From contig NZ_FNSM01000001.1 of assembly GCF_900105415.1 (NCBI RefSeq), positions 6,039,501-6,103,500 on the forward strand: a DNA stretch of 64,000 nt, in the 5' to 3' direction. The number at the start of each line of letters is the position of its first letter. Within the stretch, counting starts at the first letter, position 1. The notes below the pieces were generated by a model that was given only the letters and a program-made list of their open reading frames with translations, was not told where the DNA came from and did not search any database. The translations under genes and the position numbers were made by a program. This document shows positions 1 through 10,227 of this stretch, piece after piece. The stretch comes from Streptomyces sp. TLI_105 (GTDB lineage: Bacteria; Actinomycetota; Actinomycetes; Streptomycetales; Streptomycetaceae).

Positions 1-71
1 TGTGGTTGGCGCGGCCGGGCCGTGTCACTTGCCTGCGGACAAGTGGGAGGGAAATGCCGGGGTTTGGCGGG

Positions 72-611
72 TTACGCCGGGTCGATCTCGCGCAGCAGAC
101 CGGTCGTGACGTCGAAGACGAAGCCGCGGACGTCGTCGGAGTGCAGCAGGAAGGGGGAGGTCCGCACCCGCTGCATCGACTGCCGGACGTCCTGGTCGAC
201 GTCCCGGAAGGCCTCGACCGCCCAGGCCGGCCGCTGGCCGACCTCGTCCTCCAGCTCGTGCCGGAAGTCCTCGGTGAGCGACTCGAGACCGCAGTTCGTG
301 TGGTGCACCAGCATCACGCTGCGGGTGCCGAGGGCGCGCTGGCTGATGGTGAGCGACCGGATCACGTCGTCGGTTACCACGCCGCCCGCGTTGCGAATGG
401 TGTGGCAGTCGCCGAGTTCGAGGCCGAGGGCCGCGTGCAGGTCGAGACGGGCGTCCATGCAGGCGACGACGGCGACGCGCAGTACGGGCCGCGCGTCCAT
501 TCCCGGGTCGGTGAAATCGGACGCGTAGCGGGCGTTGGCCTCGACGAGACGGTCGGTGACCGTGGGGCCGGTGCGTATGGCGTCGGCGGAGGGGTGCGCG
601 GAGGTCGACAT
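72..611 (-). CDS. beta-carbonic anhydrase
   Basis: Predicted 179-residue beta-class carbonic anhydrase, a cytoplasmic zinc enzyme interconverting CO2 and bicarbonate. The zinc-site pattern is visible: C51-M-D53-A-R55 near the N-terminus, then H104 and C107 (H-T-N-C), with the C51, H104, C107 triad and the D53/R55 pair typical of the family. The open frame continues far upstream, but that part lies opposite rsmH, and the ATG at 609-611 (MSTSAHPSAD) gives the normal size of the short actinobacterial class. The gene is divergent from the dcw cluster and shares a 327-bp upstream region with it. I see no strong ribosome binding site before this start. Confidence 0.9.
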   Translation of the reverse strand: MSTSAHPSADAIRTGPTVTDRLVEANARYASDFTDPGMDARPVLRVAVVACMDARLDLHAALGLELGDCHTIRNAGGVVTDDVIRSLTISQRALGTRSVMLVHHTNCGLESLTEDFRHELEDEVGQRPAWAVEAFRDVDQDVRQSMQRVRTSPFLLHSDDVRGFVFDVTTGLLREIDPA

Positions 612-938
612 GGTTCCGACGTTAATGGTCACAGGCTTTCCGGGCCTGCTGTGAGAGGGGACAAAGAACCTCAATGAGCCTTGTTGTGAGCTATGCCACA
701 GGCACGGGCGGCTCCGCCCCCGAACGGGTGAGCCGTCCGGAATGTCCGGACCGGCCGTCGGTGCCGGGCGACGCGCCAGTCGGTTGATTGACCGGCGGGT
801 CCCGTGGACTAAAGTGACGCGGAGTTCACGGAGACAACGAGCGATTTCCCGCGGTTTCTCCCCCCGTGTGTGCGGCGGTACCTCCGGCTCGGCCTCCGCC
901 CGCGGTACGTGCCTCCGCGCCGGACCTGAGAGGGCGCA
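612..938. promoter_or_regulatory. divergent intergenic region between the carbonic anhydrase gene and rsmH
   Basis: This 327-bp stretch holds no convincing gene. It must carry the promoters for the minus-strand carbonic anhydrase gene and for the dcw cluster. The best match is on the plus strand: TTGACC at 788-793, a 16-bp spacer and TAAAGT at 810-815, which fits the Streptomyces vegetative consensus (TTGAC, then TAnnnT). It would leave a leader of roughly 115 nt before rsmH. An imperfect palindrome at about 629-651 (CACAGGC and GCCTGcTGTG) lies in the 5' leader of the minus-strand gene. Promoter assignment is inference from sequence only. Confidence 0.45.
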
Positions 939-1895
939 TTGAGCAACGACCGACACGTCCCGGTGATGCTCCAGCGGTGCCTGGACATGTTGGCCCCCGC
1001 ACTGCAGCGCCCCGGCGCGGTCGTCGTCGACTGCACCCTGGGCCTCGGCGGCCACAGCGAGGCCCTGCTCGAGCGGTTCCCCGAGGCGCGGCTCGTCGCC
1101 CTCGACCGCGACAAGGAGGCCCTGCGGCTCTCCGGCGAGCGGCTCGCCCCGTACGGGGACCGGGCCACCCTCGTCCACGCCGTGTACGACGAGCTGCCCG
1201 AGGTCCTCGACCGTCTCGGCATCCCGAAGGTGGACGGCGTCCTCTTCGACCTGGGCGTCTCCTCCATGCAGCTGGACGAGGCCGACCGCGGCTTCGCCTA
1301 CGCCCAGGACGCCCCGCTCGACATGCGCATGGACCAGACGACCGGCATCAGCGCGGCCGAGGTCCTCAACACGTACCCGCCGGGCGAGCTGGTCCGGATC
1401 CTGCGCGCGTACGGCGAGGAGAAGCAGGCCAAGCGGATCGTCTCCGCGATCGTGCGCGAGCGCGAGAAGGAGCCCTTCACCAACAGCGCCCGGCTCGTCG
1501 AGCTCATCCGCGACGCCCTGCCGCAGGCCGCCAAGCGCACCGGCGGCAACCCGGCCAAGCGCACCTTCCAGGCCCTGCGCATCGAGGTCAACCACGAGCT
1601 CGAGAGCGTCGAGAAGGCCATCCCGGCGGCCGTGAAGGCCCTCGCCGTCGGCGGCCGGGTCGTCGTCCTCTCGTACCAGTCCCTGGAGGACCGGATCGTC
1701 AAGGGCGTCTTCGCGGCCGGCGCGGCGACCACGGCCCCGCCCGGGCTGCCGGTCGTCCCCGAGAAGTACCAGCCCCGGCTGAAGCTGCTCACCCGGGGCG
1801 CCGAGCTGCCCACGGAGGAGGAGGTCGCCGAGAACCGGCGCGCCGCCCCCGCCCGGCTCCGGGGTGTCGAGCGCATCCGGGAAGACGTCCTGTGA
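939..1895 (+). CDS. rsmH: 16S rRNA (cytosine(1402)-N4)-methyltransferase RsmH
   Basis: A 318-residue S-adenosylmethionine-dependent methyltransferase (MraW/RsmH) that methylates C1402 of 16S rRNA. The N-terminal HVPVML, the glycine-rich cofactor loop [14 protein letters not shown] and the later [14 protein letters not shown] and [11 protein letters not shown] blocks are diagnostic. The start is a TTG at 939, chosen because the conserved N-terminus begins just after it and a GAGAGG ribosome binding site precedes it. It is the first gene of the dcw cluster here; no mraZ lies upstream. Its stop overlaps the ftsL GTG by 4 nt, implying translational coupling. Confidence 0.96.
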   Translation: MSNDRHVPVMLQRCLDMLAPALQRPGAVVVDCTLGLGGHSEALLERFPEARLVALDRDKEALRLSGERLAPYGDRATLVHAVYDELPEVLDRLGIPKVDGVLFDLGVSSMQLDEADRGFAYAQDAPLDMRMDQTTGISAAEVLNTYPPGELVRILRAYGEEKQAKRIVSAIVREREKEPFTNSARLVELIRDALPQAAKRTGGNPAKRTFQALRIEVNHELESVEKAIPAAVKALAVGGRVVVLSYQSLEDRIVKGVFAAGAATTAPPGLPVVPEKYQPRLKLLTRGAELPTEEEVAENRRAAPARLRGVERIREDVL

Positions 1896-2563
1896 GCACG
1901 GCGAAGGGGCCCCTCAAAGGGCGGGCCGCGCGGCTCGGCCGGCTCATGCCGTCGGGGCCCAGCTCGGCCGCCCGCACCCCCTTCGTCCTGCTCGTCGTCG
2001 TCCTGCTCGGCGGCGGCCTGATCACCCTGCTCCTGCTGAACTCGGCCCTCAACCAGGGCTCCTTCCAGCTGAACGAGCTCAAGGACAGGACCACCGAGCT
2101 CACCGACGAGGAGCAGGCGCTCCAGCGGGACGTCGACGACTACGCGGCCCCCGACGCCCTGGAGCGGCGGGCCCGCCGACTCGGCATGGTCCCCGGCGGC
2201 AGCCCCGCGTTCCTCGGCCCGGACGGCAAGGTCCTCGGCGAACCCTCGGTCGCGGTCGCCCCCAAGCCGACCCCGAAGCCCAAGCCGACGCCGAAGCCCC
2301 CGGTGACCTCCGGGACCGCGCCCGCCACCCGGACCAGCGCCTCCGGCACGTTCGAGAGCCGGGCAAGCACCGGAACGGACCTGGCGAACCTCGGCCCACC
2401 TCCCACCAGTGCTTTCCCCACCGGCGGGAGCCCCACCAGTCCGGGCCCGTCCGGCACCGGCCAGGCATGGGCGGGGCCGGGACCAGATGTCCAGGACCCC
2501 ACAGGCATCGGCCAGGCACGGACAGTGCCAGTACCTCCGTCCCCAGAAACCACCGGCAGGTGA
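1892..2563 (+). CDS. ftsL: cell division protein FtsL-like
   Basis: A 223-residue bitopic membrane protein in the ftsL position. It has a short basic N-terminus, one membrane segment at about 30-50, a leucine and acidic coiled coil at about 56-85, and then a long extracytoplasmic tail of about 120 residues rich in Pro, Thr, Ser and Gly with repeated KPTPKP units. FtsL works with FtsQ and DivIC at the septum to activate FtsW and FtsI. The sequence itself is poorly conserved, so the call rests on topology and on position between rsmH and ftsI. The tail makes it longer than usual for the family. Start: GTG overlapping the rsmH stop. Confidence 0.8.
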   Translation: MSTAKGPLKGRAARLGRLMPSGPSSAARTPFVLLVVVLLGGGLITLLLLNSALNQGSFQLNELKDRTTELTDEEQALQRDVDDYAAPDALERRARRLGMVPGGSPAFLGPDGKVLGEPSVAVAPKPTPKPKPTPKPPVTSGTAPATRTSASGTFESRASTGTDLANLGPPPTSAFPTGGSPTSPGPSGTGQAWAGPGPDVQDPTGIGQARTVPVPPSPETTGR

Positions 2564-2570
2564 CCGAGCA

Positions 2571-4565
2571 GTGCCTCCCAAGGAGCCCCCGGGCCGCCGC
2601 GTCCCCGGCCCCGCCCGGCCCGCACGCCCCCGGCCCGCCTCCGCCGGGGCCCGGACGTCCGGAGCCCGCCAGGCCCGGCCCGCCCCGCGCCCGGCGGCGA
2701 AGCGGCCTGCCGCCCGGCCTCCGGCCCGGCAGCCCCGCACCATCCGGCTGGGCAGCCCCCGGCCCCGGCTACGGCTGATCTCCCTCGGCCTGACCCTCGT
2801 CATGCTGGTCTTCGTGGTGCGGCTGCTCCAGGTCCAGGCCGTCGACGCCAGCGCGTACGCGGCCAAGGCCGACAAGTACCGCTTCCAGGAGTACACGCTC
2901 TCCGCCGAGCGGGGCGAGATCACCGACCGCAACGGCATCGCGCTCGCCGCCAGCGTCGACGCGTACGACATCACGGCCGACCCCAAGCTCTTCACCCGCG
3001 AGGAGTCGAAGACCGCCGACGCCCCCGAGCAGGCGGCCGCGCTCCTCGCCCCGATCCTCGGCAAGGAACCGGCGGAGCTCGCGAAGAAGCTCCGTACCCC
3101 CAAGTCCCGCTACACCCTGCTCGCCCGCAAGCAGACCCCGCAGGTCTGGAACCAGATCAAGGACCTCAAGCGGGTCTACGGGCAGAAGGCCCAGGCCGTC
3201 GGCGGGAACGGGATCAACCTCCTCGGCGGCATCCTCAGCGAGCCCAGCACCAAGCGCGTGTACCCGAACGGCGAGCTCGCCGCCGGGATACTGGGATACG
3301 TCAACGCCGAGGGCCGCGGCGCCGGCGGCCTGGAGTCCATGCTCGACCCCGAACTCGCCGGCCGGGACGGGAAGATCCGCTTCACCGCCTCCGGCGGCCG
3401 GCAGGTCCCGACCGCCGGCTCCCAGGGCACCCCCGCCGTCCCCGGCTCCGACATCGAGCTCACCATCGACCGGGACATCCAGTGGGCCGCCCAGCAGGCC
3501 ATCAGCGACCAGGTCCGCAGGTCGAAGGCCGACCGCGGCTACGTCGTCGTCCAGGACACCCGCACCGGCGAGGTCCTCGCGATGGCCAACGCCCCCGGCT
3601 TCGACCCCAACGACCTCTCCGCCGCCAACGCCGCCGCCATGGGCAACGCCGCCCTCCAGGACGCCTACGAGCCGGGCTCCACCGCCAAGGTCATGTCGAT
3701 GGCCGCCGTCCTGGAGGAGGGCAAGGCCGCCCCCGACACCCACGTCACCGTCCCCAACCGGCTCCACCGCGGCGACCGGCTCTTCAAGGACGACGTCGAC
3801 CACAAGACCTGGTACCTGACGCTCAACGGCGTCCTCGCCCGGTCCAGCAACATCGGCACCATCCTCGCAACCGGCCAACTCGGCGCCACCCAGGCCGAGT
3901 CCAACCGGGTCCTCTACTCCTACCTGCGCAAGTTCGGCATCGGCAGCCCCACCGGCCTGCACTACCCGGGGGAGACCCCGGGCATCCTCGCCAAACCGCA
4001 GGACTGGTCCACCTCGCAGCAGTACACGATCCCCTTCGGCCAGGGCCTCTCCGTCAGCGCCATGCAGGCCGCCTCCGTCTACTCGACCATCGCCAACGGA
4101 GGCGTACGGATCGAACCGACCCTCGTGCGGGGCACCAAGGGGCCCGACGGGCGCTTCACCGCGGCCCCCGCGCCCAAGGAGTCCCGGGTCGTCAGCGAGA
4201 AGACGGCCACGTCCCTCGCGCAGATGCTGGAGTCCGTCGTCGACGACGAGGAGGGCACCGGCAACAAGGCCGCGATCCCCGGCTACCGCGTCGCGGGCAA
4301 GACCGGCACCGCCAACCGCGTCGACCCCGAGCTCGGCCGCTACAAGGGCTACACCGCCTCCTTCGCCGGCTTCGCCCCCGCCGACCAGCCCCGCGTCACC
4401 GTCTACTGCGCCATTCAGAACCCCACCAAGGGCAACTACTTCGGCGGCCAGATCTGCGGACCCATCTACAAGAAGGTCATGGAGTTCGCCCTCAAGACCC
4501 TCCACGTCGCCCCCACGGGCAGCGCACCCGCCCGACTGCCGGTCGGCTTCGAACCCACCCCGTGA
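2571..4565 (+). CDS. ftsI: septal peptidoglycan transpeptidase FtsI (PBP3)
   Basis: A 664-residue class B penicillin-binding protein that cross-links septal peptidoglycan together with FtsW. Order: a disordered basic, Pro/Ala/Arg-rich cytoplasmic region (1-60), a membrane anchor (about 68-88), a dimerization domain, and a transpeptidase domain with all three active-site motifs: S370-T-A-K373, S425-S-N427 and K577-T-G579. Start GTG at 2571 (MPPKEPPGRR) with GGCAGG about 10 nt upstream. The open frame extends further 5' but only over the ftsL coding region. It lies 7 nt after ftsL and 16 nt before murE. Confidence 0.96.
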   Translation: MPPKEPPGRRVPGPARPARPRPASAGARTSGARQARPAPRPAAKRPAARPPARQPRTIRLGSPRPRLRLISLGLTLVMLVFVVRLLQVQAVDASAYAAKADKYRFQEYTLSAERGEITDRNGIALAASVDAYDITADPKLFTREESKTADAPEQAAALLAPILGKEPAELAKKLRTPKSRYTLLARKQTPQVWNQIKDLKRVYGQKAQAVGGNGINLLGGILSEPSTKRVYPNGELAAGILGYVNAEGRGAGGLESMLDPELAGRDGKIRFTASGGRQVPTAGSQGTPAVPGSDIELTIDRDIQWAAQQAISDQVRRSKADRGYVVVQDTRTGEVLAMANAPGFDPNDLSAANAAAMGNAALQDAYEPGSTAKVMSMAAVLEEGKAAPDTHVTVPNRLHRGDRLFKDDVDHKTWYLTLNGVLARSSNIGTILATGQLGATQAESNRVLYSYLRKFGIGSPTGLHYPGETPGILAKPQDWSTSQQYTIPFGQGLSVSAMQAASVYSTIANGGVRIEPTLVRGTKGPDGRFTAAPAPKESRVVSEKTATSLAQMLESVVDDEEGTGNKAAIPGYRVAGKTGTANRVDPELGRYKGYTASFAGFAPADQPRVTVYCAIQNPTKGNYFGGQICGPIYKKVMEFALKTLHVAPTGSAPARLPVGFEPTP

Positions 4566-4581
4566 CACTCCGGGAGCACCA

Positions 4582-6255
4582 GTGACAACGATCACCCCCC
4601 ATTCCGGGAACCGGAAATCGAACTCCGGCGAGGCCCCGGGCTCTTTTGGCCCCGCACAGGGTGCGCCCGGTACGCTCACCGCCGTGCCACACGCTGATCA
4701 GTACCGAAACGCCCCACCCCGGCCGGAGCAGGCCCGCCCGACACCCCTGGGCGACCTGGCCGCGCAGCTCGGGGTCGACGCCCCGCAGGCCGCCGAGATC
4801 TCGGGCATCACGCACGACTCGCGGGCCGTGCGCCCCGGGGACGTGTACGCGGCCCTGCCCGGCGCCCGCGCGCACGGCGCGGACTTCGTCACCCAGGCCG
4901 CCGGGCTCGGCGCCGCCGCGATCCTCACCGATCCGGCGGGCGCCGAGCGCGCCGCCGCGACCGGCCTCCCGGTCCTCGTCGTGGACAACCCGCGCGGCCG
5001 GATGGGCGAACTCGCGGCCGCGATCTACGGGCGCCCCGGCGAGGACCTCCTCCAGATCGGCATCACCGGCACCTCCGGCAAGACCACCACCGCCTACCTG
5101 GTGGAGGGGGGCCTGCGCGGCTCCGGGCGGAGGACCGGCCTCGTCGGCACCGTCGAGATGCGGATCGGCGACGAGCGCATCAAGTCCGAGCGCACCACCC
5201 CGGAGGCCACCGACCTCCAGGCGCTCTTCGCCGTCATGCGCGAGCGGGGCGTCGAGGCCGTCGCCATGGAGGTCTCCAGCCACGCCCTGGTGCTCGGCCG
5301 GGTCGACGGCTGCGTCTTCGACGTCGCCGTCTTCAACAACCTCAGCCCGGAGCACATGGAGTTCCACTCCGACATGGAGGACTACTTCCAGGCCAAGGCC
5401 GGGCTCTTCACGCCCGAGCGCAGCCGCCTGGGCGTGGTCAACCTCGACGACGCGTACGGCCGCAGGCTCGTCGCGGAGGCCACCGTCCCGGTCGTCACCT
5501 TCTCCGCCGAGGGCCGCGCCGAGGCCGACTGGCGCGCCGAGGACCTCGTCCTCGGCTCCCACGACTCGACCTTCACCGCCGTCGGGCCCGAAGGCGAGCG
5601 GATCTCCGCCACCGCCCCGCTGCCCGGCCCGTTCAACGTCGCCAACACCCTCGCCGCGATCGCCACCCTCGCCGCCGCCGGCCTGGACCCGAAGGCCGCG
5701 GCCGAGGGGGTCGCCGCCGTCCCCGGCGTCCCGGGCCGCCTGGAGCGGGTCGACGCCGGCCAGCCGTACCTCGCGGTCGTCGACTACGCGCACAAGACGG
5801 ACGCCGTCGAATCGGTCCTGCGCTCCCTGCGCGAGGTCACCGAGGGCCGGCTGCACGTGGTCATCGGCTGCGGCGGCGACCGGGACACCACCAAGCGCGG
5901 CCCGATGGGCGCCGCCGCCGCCCGGCTCGCCGACACCGCCGTCCTGACCTCCGACAACCCCCGCTCCGAGGACCCCCTGGTGATCCTCAGCGCCATGCTC
6001 GCCGGTGCCGTCGAGGTGCCGGCGCAGGAGCGCGGCCACGTCCTCGTCGAACCGGACAGGGCCGCCGCCATCGCCGCCGCCGTCGCCCGCGCGCGACCCG
6101 GCGACACCGTCCTGGTCGCCGGCAAGGGCCACGAGCAGGGCCAGGAGACCGCAGGGGTCGTCCGCCCCTTCGACGACCGAGAGGTCCTGCGCGAGGCGAT
6201 TCTCCAGCAGCAGAGCCAGCAGGACGCACACCGTCACGAGAACAGTCAGGGATGA
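4582..6255 (+). CDS. murE: UDP-MurNAc-tripeptide synthetase MurE
   Basis: A 557-residue Mur ligase adding the third stem-peptide residue to UDP-MurNAc-L-Ala-D-Glu, using ATP. It shows the P-loop GTSGKTTT at 163-170, the HDSRAV substrate motif near 78 and DNPRSEDP at 458-465. The DNPR form marks enzymes that use diaminopimelate rather than lysine; streptomycetes use the LL isomer. About 50 N-terminal residues precede the catalytic core and look unstructured, so a shorter product from the GTG at 4684 is possible. Start chosen at GTG 4582, preceded by a GGGAG motif. It is separated from murF by 4 nt. Confidence 0.95.
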   Translation: MTTITPHSGNRKSNSGEAPGSFGPAQGAPGTLTAVPHADQYRNAPPRPEQARPTPLGDLAAQLGVDAPQAAEISGITHDSRAVRPGDVYAALPGARAHGADFVTQAAGLGAAAILTDPAGAERAAATGLPVLVVDNPRGRMGELAAAIYGRPGEDLLQIGITGTSGKTTTAYLVEGGLRGSGRRTGLVGTVEMRIGDERIKSERTTPEATDLQALFAVMRERGVEAVAMEVSSHALVLGRVDGCVFDVAVFNNLSPEHMEFHSDMEDYFQAKAGLFTPERSRLGVVNLDDAYGRRLVAEATVPVVTFSAEGRAEADWRAEDLVLGSHDSTFTAVGPEGERISATAPLPGPFNVANTLAAIATLAAAGLDPKAAAEGVAAVPGVPGRLERVDAGQPYLAVVDYAHKTDAVESVLRSLREVTEGRLHVVIGCGGDRDTTKRGPMGAAAARLADTAVLTSDNPRSEDPLVILSAMLAGAVEVPAQERGHVLVEPDRAAAIAAAVARARPGDTVLVAGKGHEQGQETAGVVRPFDDREVLREAILQQQSQQDAHRHENSQG

Positions 6256-6259
6256 AGCA

Positions 6260-7684
6260 GTGATCGCCCTCTCCCTCGCCGAGATCGCCGAAATCGTCGG
6301 CGGGCAGGCGCACGACATACCGGATCCGGCCGCCCGGATCACCGGGCCCGTCGTCATCGACTCCCGCGAGGTGCGGGCCGGCAGCCTCTTCGCGGCCTTC
6401 GCCGGTGAGCACGTCGACGGCCACGACTACGCGGAGCGCGCCGTCGCGGCGGGAGCGGTGGCCGTGCTCGCCGCCCGCCCCGTCGGCGTCCCCGCCCTCG
6501 TCGTCGACGACGTCCAGACCGCGCTCGGGGCCCTCGCCCGCGCGGTCGTGGAACGGCTCGGCACCGATGTCGTCGCCCTCACCGGCTCGGCCGGCAAGAC
6601 CTCCACGAAGGACCTGATCGCCCAGGTCCTCGACCGGCACGCGCCCACCGTGTGGACGCCCGGCTCGCTCAACAACGAGATCGGCCTGCCGCTCACGGCG
6701 CTCCGCGCGAGCGACGAGACCCGGCACCTGGTCCTGGAGATGGGCGCCCGCGGCATCGGCCACATCCGCTACCTCACGGAGCTCACCCCGCCCCGCATCG
6801 GCCTCGTCCTCAACGTGGGCACCGCCCACATCGGGGAGTTCGGCGGCCGGGAGCAGATCGCCCAGGCGAAGGGCGAGCTCGTCGAGTCCCTGCCGTCCGC
6901 CGAGGAGGGCGGGATCGCGGTCCTCAACGCCGACGATCCGCTCGTCCGCGCCATGGCGAGCCGCACCAAGGCCCGCGTGACCCTGTTCGGCGAAGCGGAC
7001 GAAGCGGCCGTACGGGCCGAGAACGTCCACCTCACAGAGAACGGACAGCCTTCTTTCAGTCTTCACACACCCACCGGGTGCAGCGACGTGACCTTGCGCC
7101 TGTACGGTGAGCACCACGTGTCGAACGCGCTCGCAGCGGCCGCCGTCGCGCACGAGCTGGGCATGCCTGTCGAAGAGATCGCCACCGCGCTCTCCGAGGC
7201 GGGCACCCTGTCGCGCTGGCGCATGGAGGTCACCGAGCGTCCGGACGGCGTGACGATCGTCAACGACGCCTACAACGCGAACCCCGAGTCCATGCGAGCC
7301 GCCCTGCGCGCGCTCGCGGCCATGGGCAGGGCCGCACAGGCCCGAGGGGCTCGTACGTGGGCGGTGCTCGGCAAGATGGCCGAGCTCGGTGACGCATCGC
7401 TCGTCGAGCACGACGCGGTCGGACGGCTCGCCGTCCGGCTCAACGTCAGCAAGCTCGTCGCGGTCGGGGGCAGGGAAGCGTCCTGGCTGCAACTGGGCGC
7501 ATATAACGAGGGTTCGTGGGGTGAGGAGTCGGTGCACGTGTCCGACGCGCAGGCGGCTGTCGACCTGTTGCGCAGTGAGCTGCGCCCGGGGGACGTCGTC
7601 CTTGTGAAGGCTTCCAGGTCGGTCGGTCTCGAACAGGTCGCGCTGGCGCTCCTCGACACCGAGGGCGAGGTCACCGGCCGATGA
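6260..7684 (+). CDS. murF: UDP-MurNAc-tripeptide--D-Ala-D-Ala ligase MurF
   Basis: A 474-residue Mur ligase that adds D-alanyl-D-alanine, completing the cytoplasmic UDP-MurNAc-pentapeptide. The ATP-binding loop GSAGKTST is at 109-116 and the MurF-type [11 protein letters not shown] block follows in the second half. The GTG at 6260 is taken as the start because the family N-terminus ([13 protein letters not shown]) begins there and GGGATGAAG precedes it; the frame runs upstream into murE without conserved content. The stop overlaps the mraY ATG by 4 nt. Confidence 0.96.
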   Translation: MIALSLAEIAEIVGGQAHDIPDPAARITGPVVIDSREVRAGSLFAAFAGEHVDGHDYAERAVAAGAVAVLAARPVGVPALVVDDVQTALGALARAVVERLGTDVVALTGSAGKTSTKDLIAQVLDRHAPTVWTPGSLNNEIGLPLTALRASDETRHLVLEMGARGIGHIRYLTELTPPRIGLVLNVGTAHIGEFGGREQIAQAKGELVESLPSAEEGGIAVLNADDPLVRAMASRTKARVTLFGEADEAAVRAENVHLTENGQPSFSLHTPTGCSDVTLRLYGEHHVSNALAAAAVAHELGMPVEEIATALSEAGTLSRWRMEVTERPDGVTIVNDAYNANPESMRAALRALAAMGRAAQARGARTWAVLGKMAELGDASLVEHDAVGRLAVRLNVSKLVAVGGREASWLQLGAYNEGSWGEESVHVSDAQAAVDLLRSELRPGDVVLVKASRSVGLEQVALALLDTEGEVTGR

Positions 7685-8751
7685 GGCAGATCCTCTTCGC
7701 GGGGGCCATCGGGCTCTTCCTGACCCTGATCGGCACGCCGCTGCTGATCAAGCTCCTTGCCCGCAAGGGGTACGGGCAGTTCATCCGGGACGACGGCCCG
7801 CGCGGTCACGCCGGGAAGAAGGGCACGCCCACCATGGGCGGCATCTCCTTCATCCTGGCCACGCTCATCGCGTACGCGCTGGCCAAGGTCATCACCGGTG
7901 AGGACCCGACGTACTCGGGCGTCCTGGTGCTGTTCCTCATGGCCGGCATGGGCCTGGTGGGCTTCCTCGACGACTACATCAAGATCGTCAAGCAGCGGTC
8001 GCTCGGTCTGCGGGCCAAGGCGAAGATGGCCGGGCAGCTGATCGTCGGCATCGCCTTCGCCGTCCTCGCGCTGCAGTTCGCGGACCTGCGCGGGCTCACC
8101 CCCGCCTCCACGAAGCTCTCCTTCATCGCGGACTTCGGCTGGGCCATCGGCCCGGTGCTCTTCGTGGTCTGGGCGCTCTTCATGATCCTGGCCATGTCCA
8201 ACGGCGTGAACCTGACGGACGGTCTGGACGGTCTGGCCACCGGCGCCTCGGTGATGGTCTTCGGCGCGTACACCTTCATCGGGCTCTGGCAGTTCCAGGA
8301 GTCCTGTGCCAACGCGGTGACGCTGACCAACCCCAACGCCTGTTTCGAGGTCCGCGACCCGCTCGACCTCGCGGTCGTCGCCTCCGCGCTGATGGGAGCC
8401 TGTTTCGGCTTCCTCTGGTGGAACACCTCGCCCGCCAAGATCTTCATGGGTGACACCGGCTCGCTCGCCCTCGGCGGCGCCCTCGCCGGTCTCGCCATCT
8501 GCTCCCGTACGGAGCTCCTGCTGGCCCTGCTCGGCGGCCTGTTCGTCCTGATCACGATGTCCGTGGTCATCCAGGTCGGCTCGTTCAAGATGACCGGCAA
8601 GCGCGTCTTCCGGATGGCACCCCTCCAGCACCACTTCGAACTCAAGGGGTGGTCCGAGGTCCTGGTCGTCGTCCGGTTCTGGATCATCCAGGGCATGTGC
8701 GTGATCGTGGGCCTGGGCCTCTTCTACGCGGGATGGGCATCGGAAAAGTGA
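7681..8751 (+). CDS. mraY: phospho-MurNAc-pentapeptide translocase MraY
   Basis: A 356-residue polytopic membrane enzyme transferring phospho-MurNAc-pentapeptide to undecaprenyl phosphate to form lipid I. The Mg2+ and substrate motifs are present: D97-D98-Y99 in GFLDDYIK, and [12 protein letters not shown] from N177 with D180 and D183. The late block [10 protein letters not shown] contains the conserved paired histidines. About ten membrane segments are apparent. The start ATG overlaps the murF stop. The end overlaps the murD GTG. Confidence 0.97.
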   Translation: MRQILFAGAIGLFLTLIGTPLLIKLLARKGYGQFIRDDGPRGHAGKKGTPTMGGISFILATLIAYALAKVITGEDPTYSGVLVLFLMAGMGLVGFLDDYIKIVKQRSLGLRAKAKMAGQLIVGIAFAVLALQFADLRGLTPASTKLSFIADFGWAIGPVLFVVWALFMILAMSNGVNLTDGLDGLATGASVMVFGAYTFIGLWQFQESCANAVTLTNPNACFEVRDPLDLAVVASALMGACFGFLWWNTSPAKIFMGDTGSLALGGALAGLAICSRTELLLALLGGLFVLITMSVVIQVGSFKMTGKRVFRMAPLQHHFELKGWSEVLVVVRFWIIQGMCVIVGLGLFYAGWASEK

Positions 8752-10172
8752 CAGAACAGCTCGACTGGAACGGCAAGAAGGTCACCGTCGCGGGACTCGG
8801 CGTCTCCGGGATCCCGGCCGCCCGCGTCCTGCACGCCCGCGGCGCGCTCGTGACCGTCGTCAACGACGGCGACGACGAGCGCTCCCGGGCCCAGGCCGCG
8901 GAGCTGGAGGCGGAGGGCATCACCGTCCGCCTCGGCGACGGGGCCACCCTGCCGACCGGCACCGAGCTGATCGTCACCACCCCCGGCTGGCAGCCCGACA
9001 AGCCCCTCTTCGCGGCCGCCGCCGAGGCGGGCGTGGAGGTCTGGGGCGACGTCGAGCTCGCCTGGCGCCTGCGCGGCCCCGGAGCGGCACCCTGGCTCGC
9101 GGTCACCGGCACCAACGGCAAGACCACGACCGTGCGGATGCTCGCCTCGATCCTGGAGGCGGCGGGCCTGCGGACCGCCGCCGTCGGCAACATCGGCGTC
9201 TCGCTCCTCGACGCCGTCCTCGGCGAGGAGCGGTACGACGTCCTCGCCGTCGAGCTCTCCAGCTACCAGCTGCACTGGGCGCCCTCCGTCCGCGCCCACT
9301 CGGCCGCCGTGCTCAACCTGGCGCCCGACCACCTCGACTGGCACGGCTCCATGGAGGCGTACGCCGCCGACAAGGGCCGGATCTACGAGGGCAACCAGGT
9401 CGCCTGCGTCTACAACGTCGCCGACAAAATCACCGAGGACCTGGTGCGCGAGGCCGACGTCGAGGAGGGCTGCCGGGCCATCGGCTTCACCCTCGGCACC
9501 CCCGGCCCCTCGCAGCTCGGTGTCGTCGAGGGCATCCTCGTCGACCGCGCCTTCGTCGAGAACCGGCAGAAGAACGCCCAGGAGCTCGCCGAGGTCTCCG
9601 ACGTCCAGCCGCCGGCCCCGCACAACATCGCCAACGCCCTCGCCGCGGCCGCCCTCGCGCGCGCCTTCGGCGTCGAGGCGAAGGCCGTACGGGACGGCCT
9701 GAAGGCCTTCCGGCCCGATCCGCACCGCATCGAACTGGTCGAGGAGATCGAGGGAGTCACGTACGTCGACGACTCCAAGGCCACCAACACCCACGCCGCC
9801 GAAGCCTCGTTGGCCGCCTACGACCCGATCGTCTGGATCGCCGGCGGCCTCGCCAAGGGCGCGACCTTCGACGAGCTCGTCCAGCGGTCGGCGAAGCGCT
9901 TGCGCGGGGCCGTCCTGATCGGCGCCGACCGCGCCCTGATCCGCGAAGCCCTGGCGCGACACGCCCCGGAGGTCCCGGTGGTGGACCTCGACCGGACCGA
10001 CACTGGGGCGATGTCCGAGGCGGTCCGCGAGGCGGCCCGGCTCGCCCGCCCGGGAGACACGGTCCTGCTCGCCCCGGCCTGCGCCTCGATGGACATGTTC
10101 ACCAACTACAACAAGCGGGGCGAGGCCTTCGCGGACGCCGTCCGCGCCCTCGCCGCCACCGGGGACGCCTGA
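8748..10172 (+). CDS. murD: UDP-MurNAc-L-alanine--D-glutamate ligase MurD
   Basis: A 474-residue Mur ligase adding D-glutamate to UDP-MurNAc-L-Ala. Features: an N-terminal [12 protein letters not shown] nucleotide-binding fold, the P-loop GTNGKTTT at 121-128, a central [11 protein letters not shown] segment and the C-terminal [10 protein letters not shown] block. I prefer the GTG at 8748, which overlaps the mraY stop by 4 nt as elsewhere in the cluster. An in-frame ATG at 8733 would add five residues (MGIGK) and cannot be excluded. Confidence 0.95.
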   Translation: MTEQLDWNGKKVTVAGLGVSGIPAARVLHARGALVTVVNDGDDERSRAQAAELEAEGITVRLGDGATLPTGTELIVTTPGWQPDKPLFAAAAEAGVEVWGDVELAWRLRGPGAAPWLAVTGTNGKTTTVRMLASILEAAGLRTAAVGNIGVSLLDAVLGEERYDVLAVELSSYQLHWAPSVRAHSAAVLNLAPDHLDWHGSMEAYAADKGRIYEGNQVACVYNVADKITEDLVREADVEEGCRAIGFTLGTPGPSQLGVVEGILVDRAFVENRQKNAQELAEVSDVQPPAPHNIANALAAAALARAFGVEAKAVRDGLKAFRPDPHRIELVEEIEGVTYVDDSKATNTHAAEASLAAYDPIVWIAGGLAKGATFDELVQRSAKRLRGAVLIGADRALIREALARHAPEVPVVDLDRTDTGAMSEAVREAARLARPGDTVLLAPACASMDMFTNYNKRGEAFADAVRALAATGDA

Positions 10173-10227
10173 CCCGACCAGCGGGAGGGTCCGGCCGGAC
10201 CGGGCACGACTGGAGGGGACAGCGACC

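Noticed and set aside
1..71. A gene or partial gene at the left edge
   Set aside because: The 71 bases before the carbonic anhydrase stop show only G-rich sequence without a supportable frame; the wider frame here is antisense to the carbonic anhydrase gene.
816..938. A second T-box in the rsmH leader, from GCGGTAC-like strings
   Set aside because: The strings do not extend to the T-box consensus and no sequestering hairpin covers the rsmH ribosome binding site.
612..1595. N-terminal extension of the carbonic anhydrase frame across the intergenic region and rsmH
   Set aside because: The extension is antisense to rsmH and unlike any carbonic anhydrase; the family N-terminus starts at 611.
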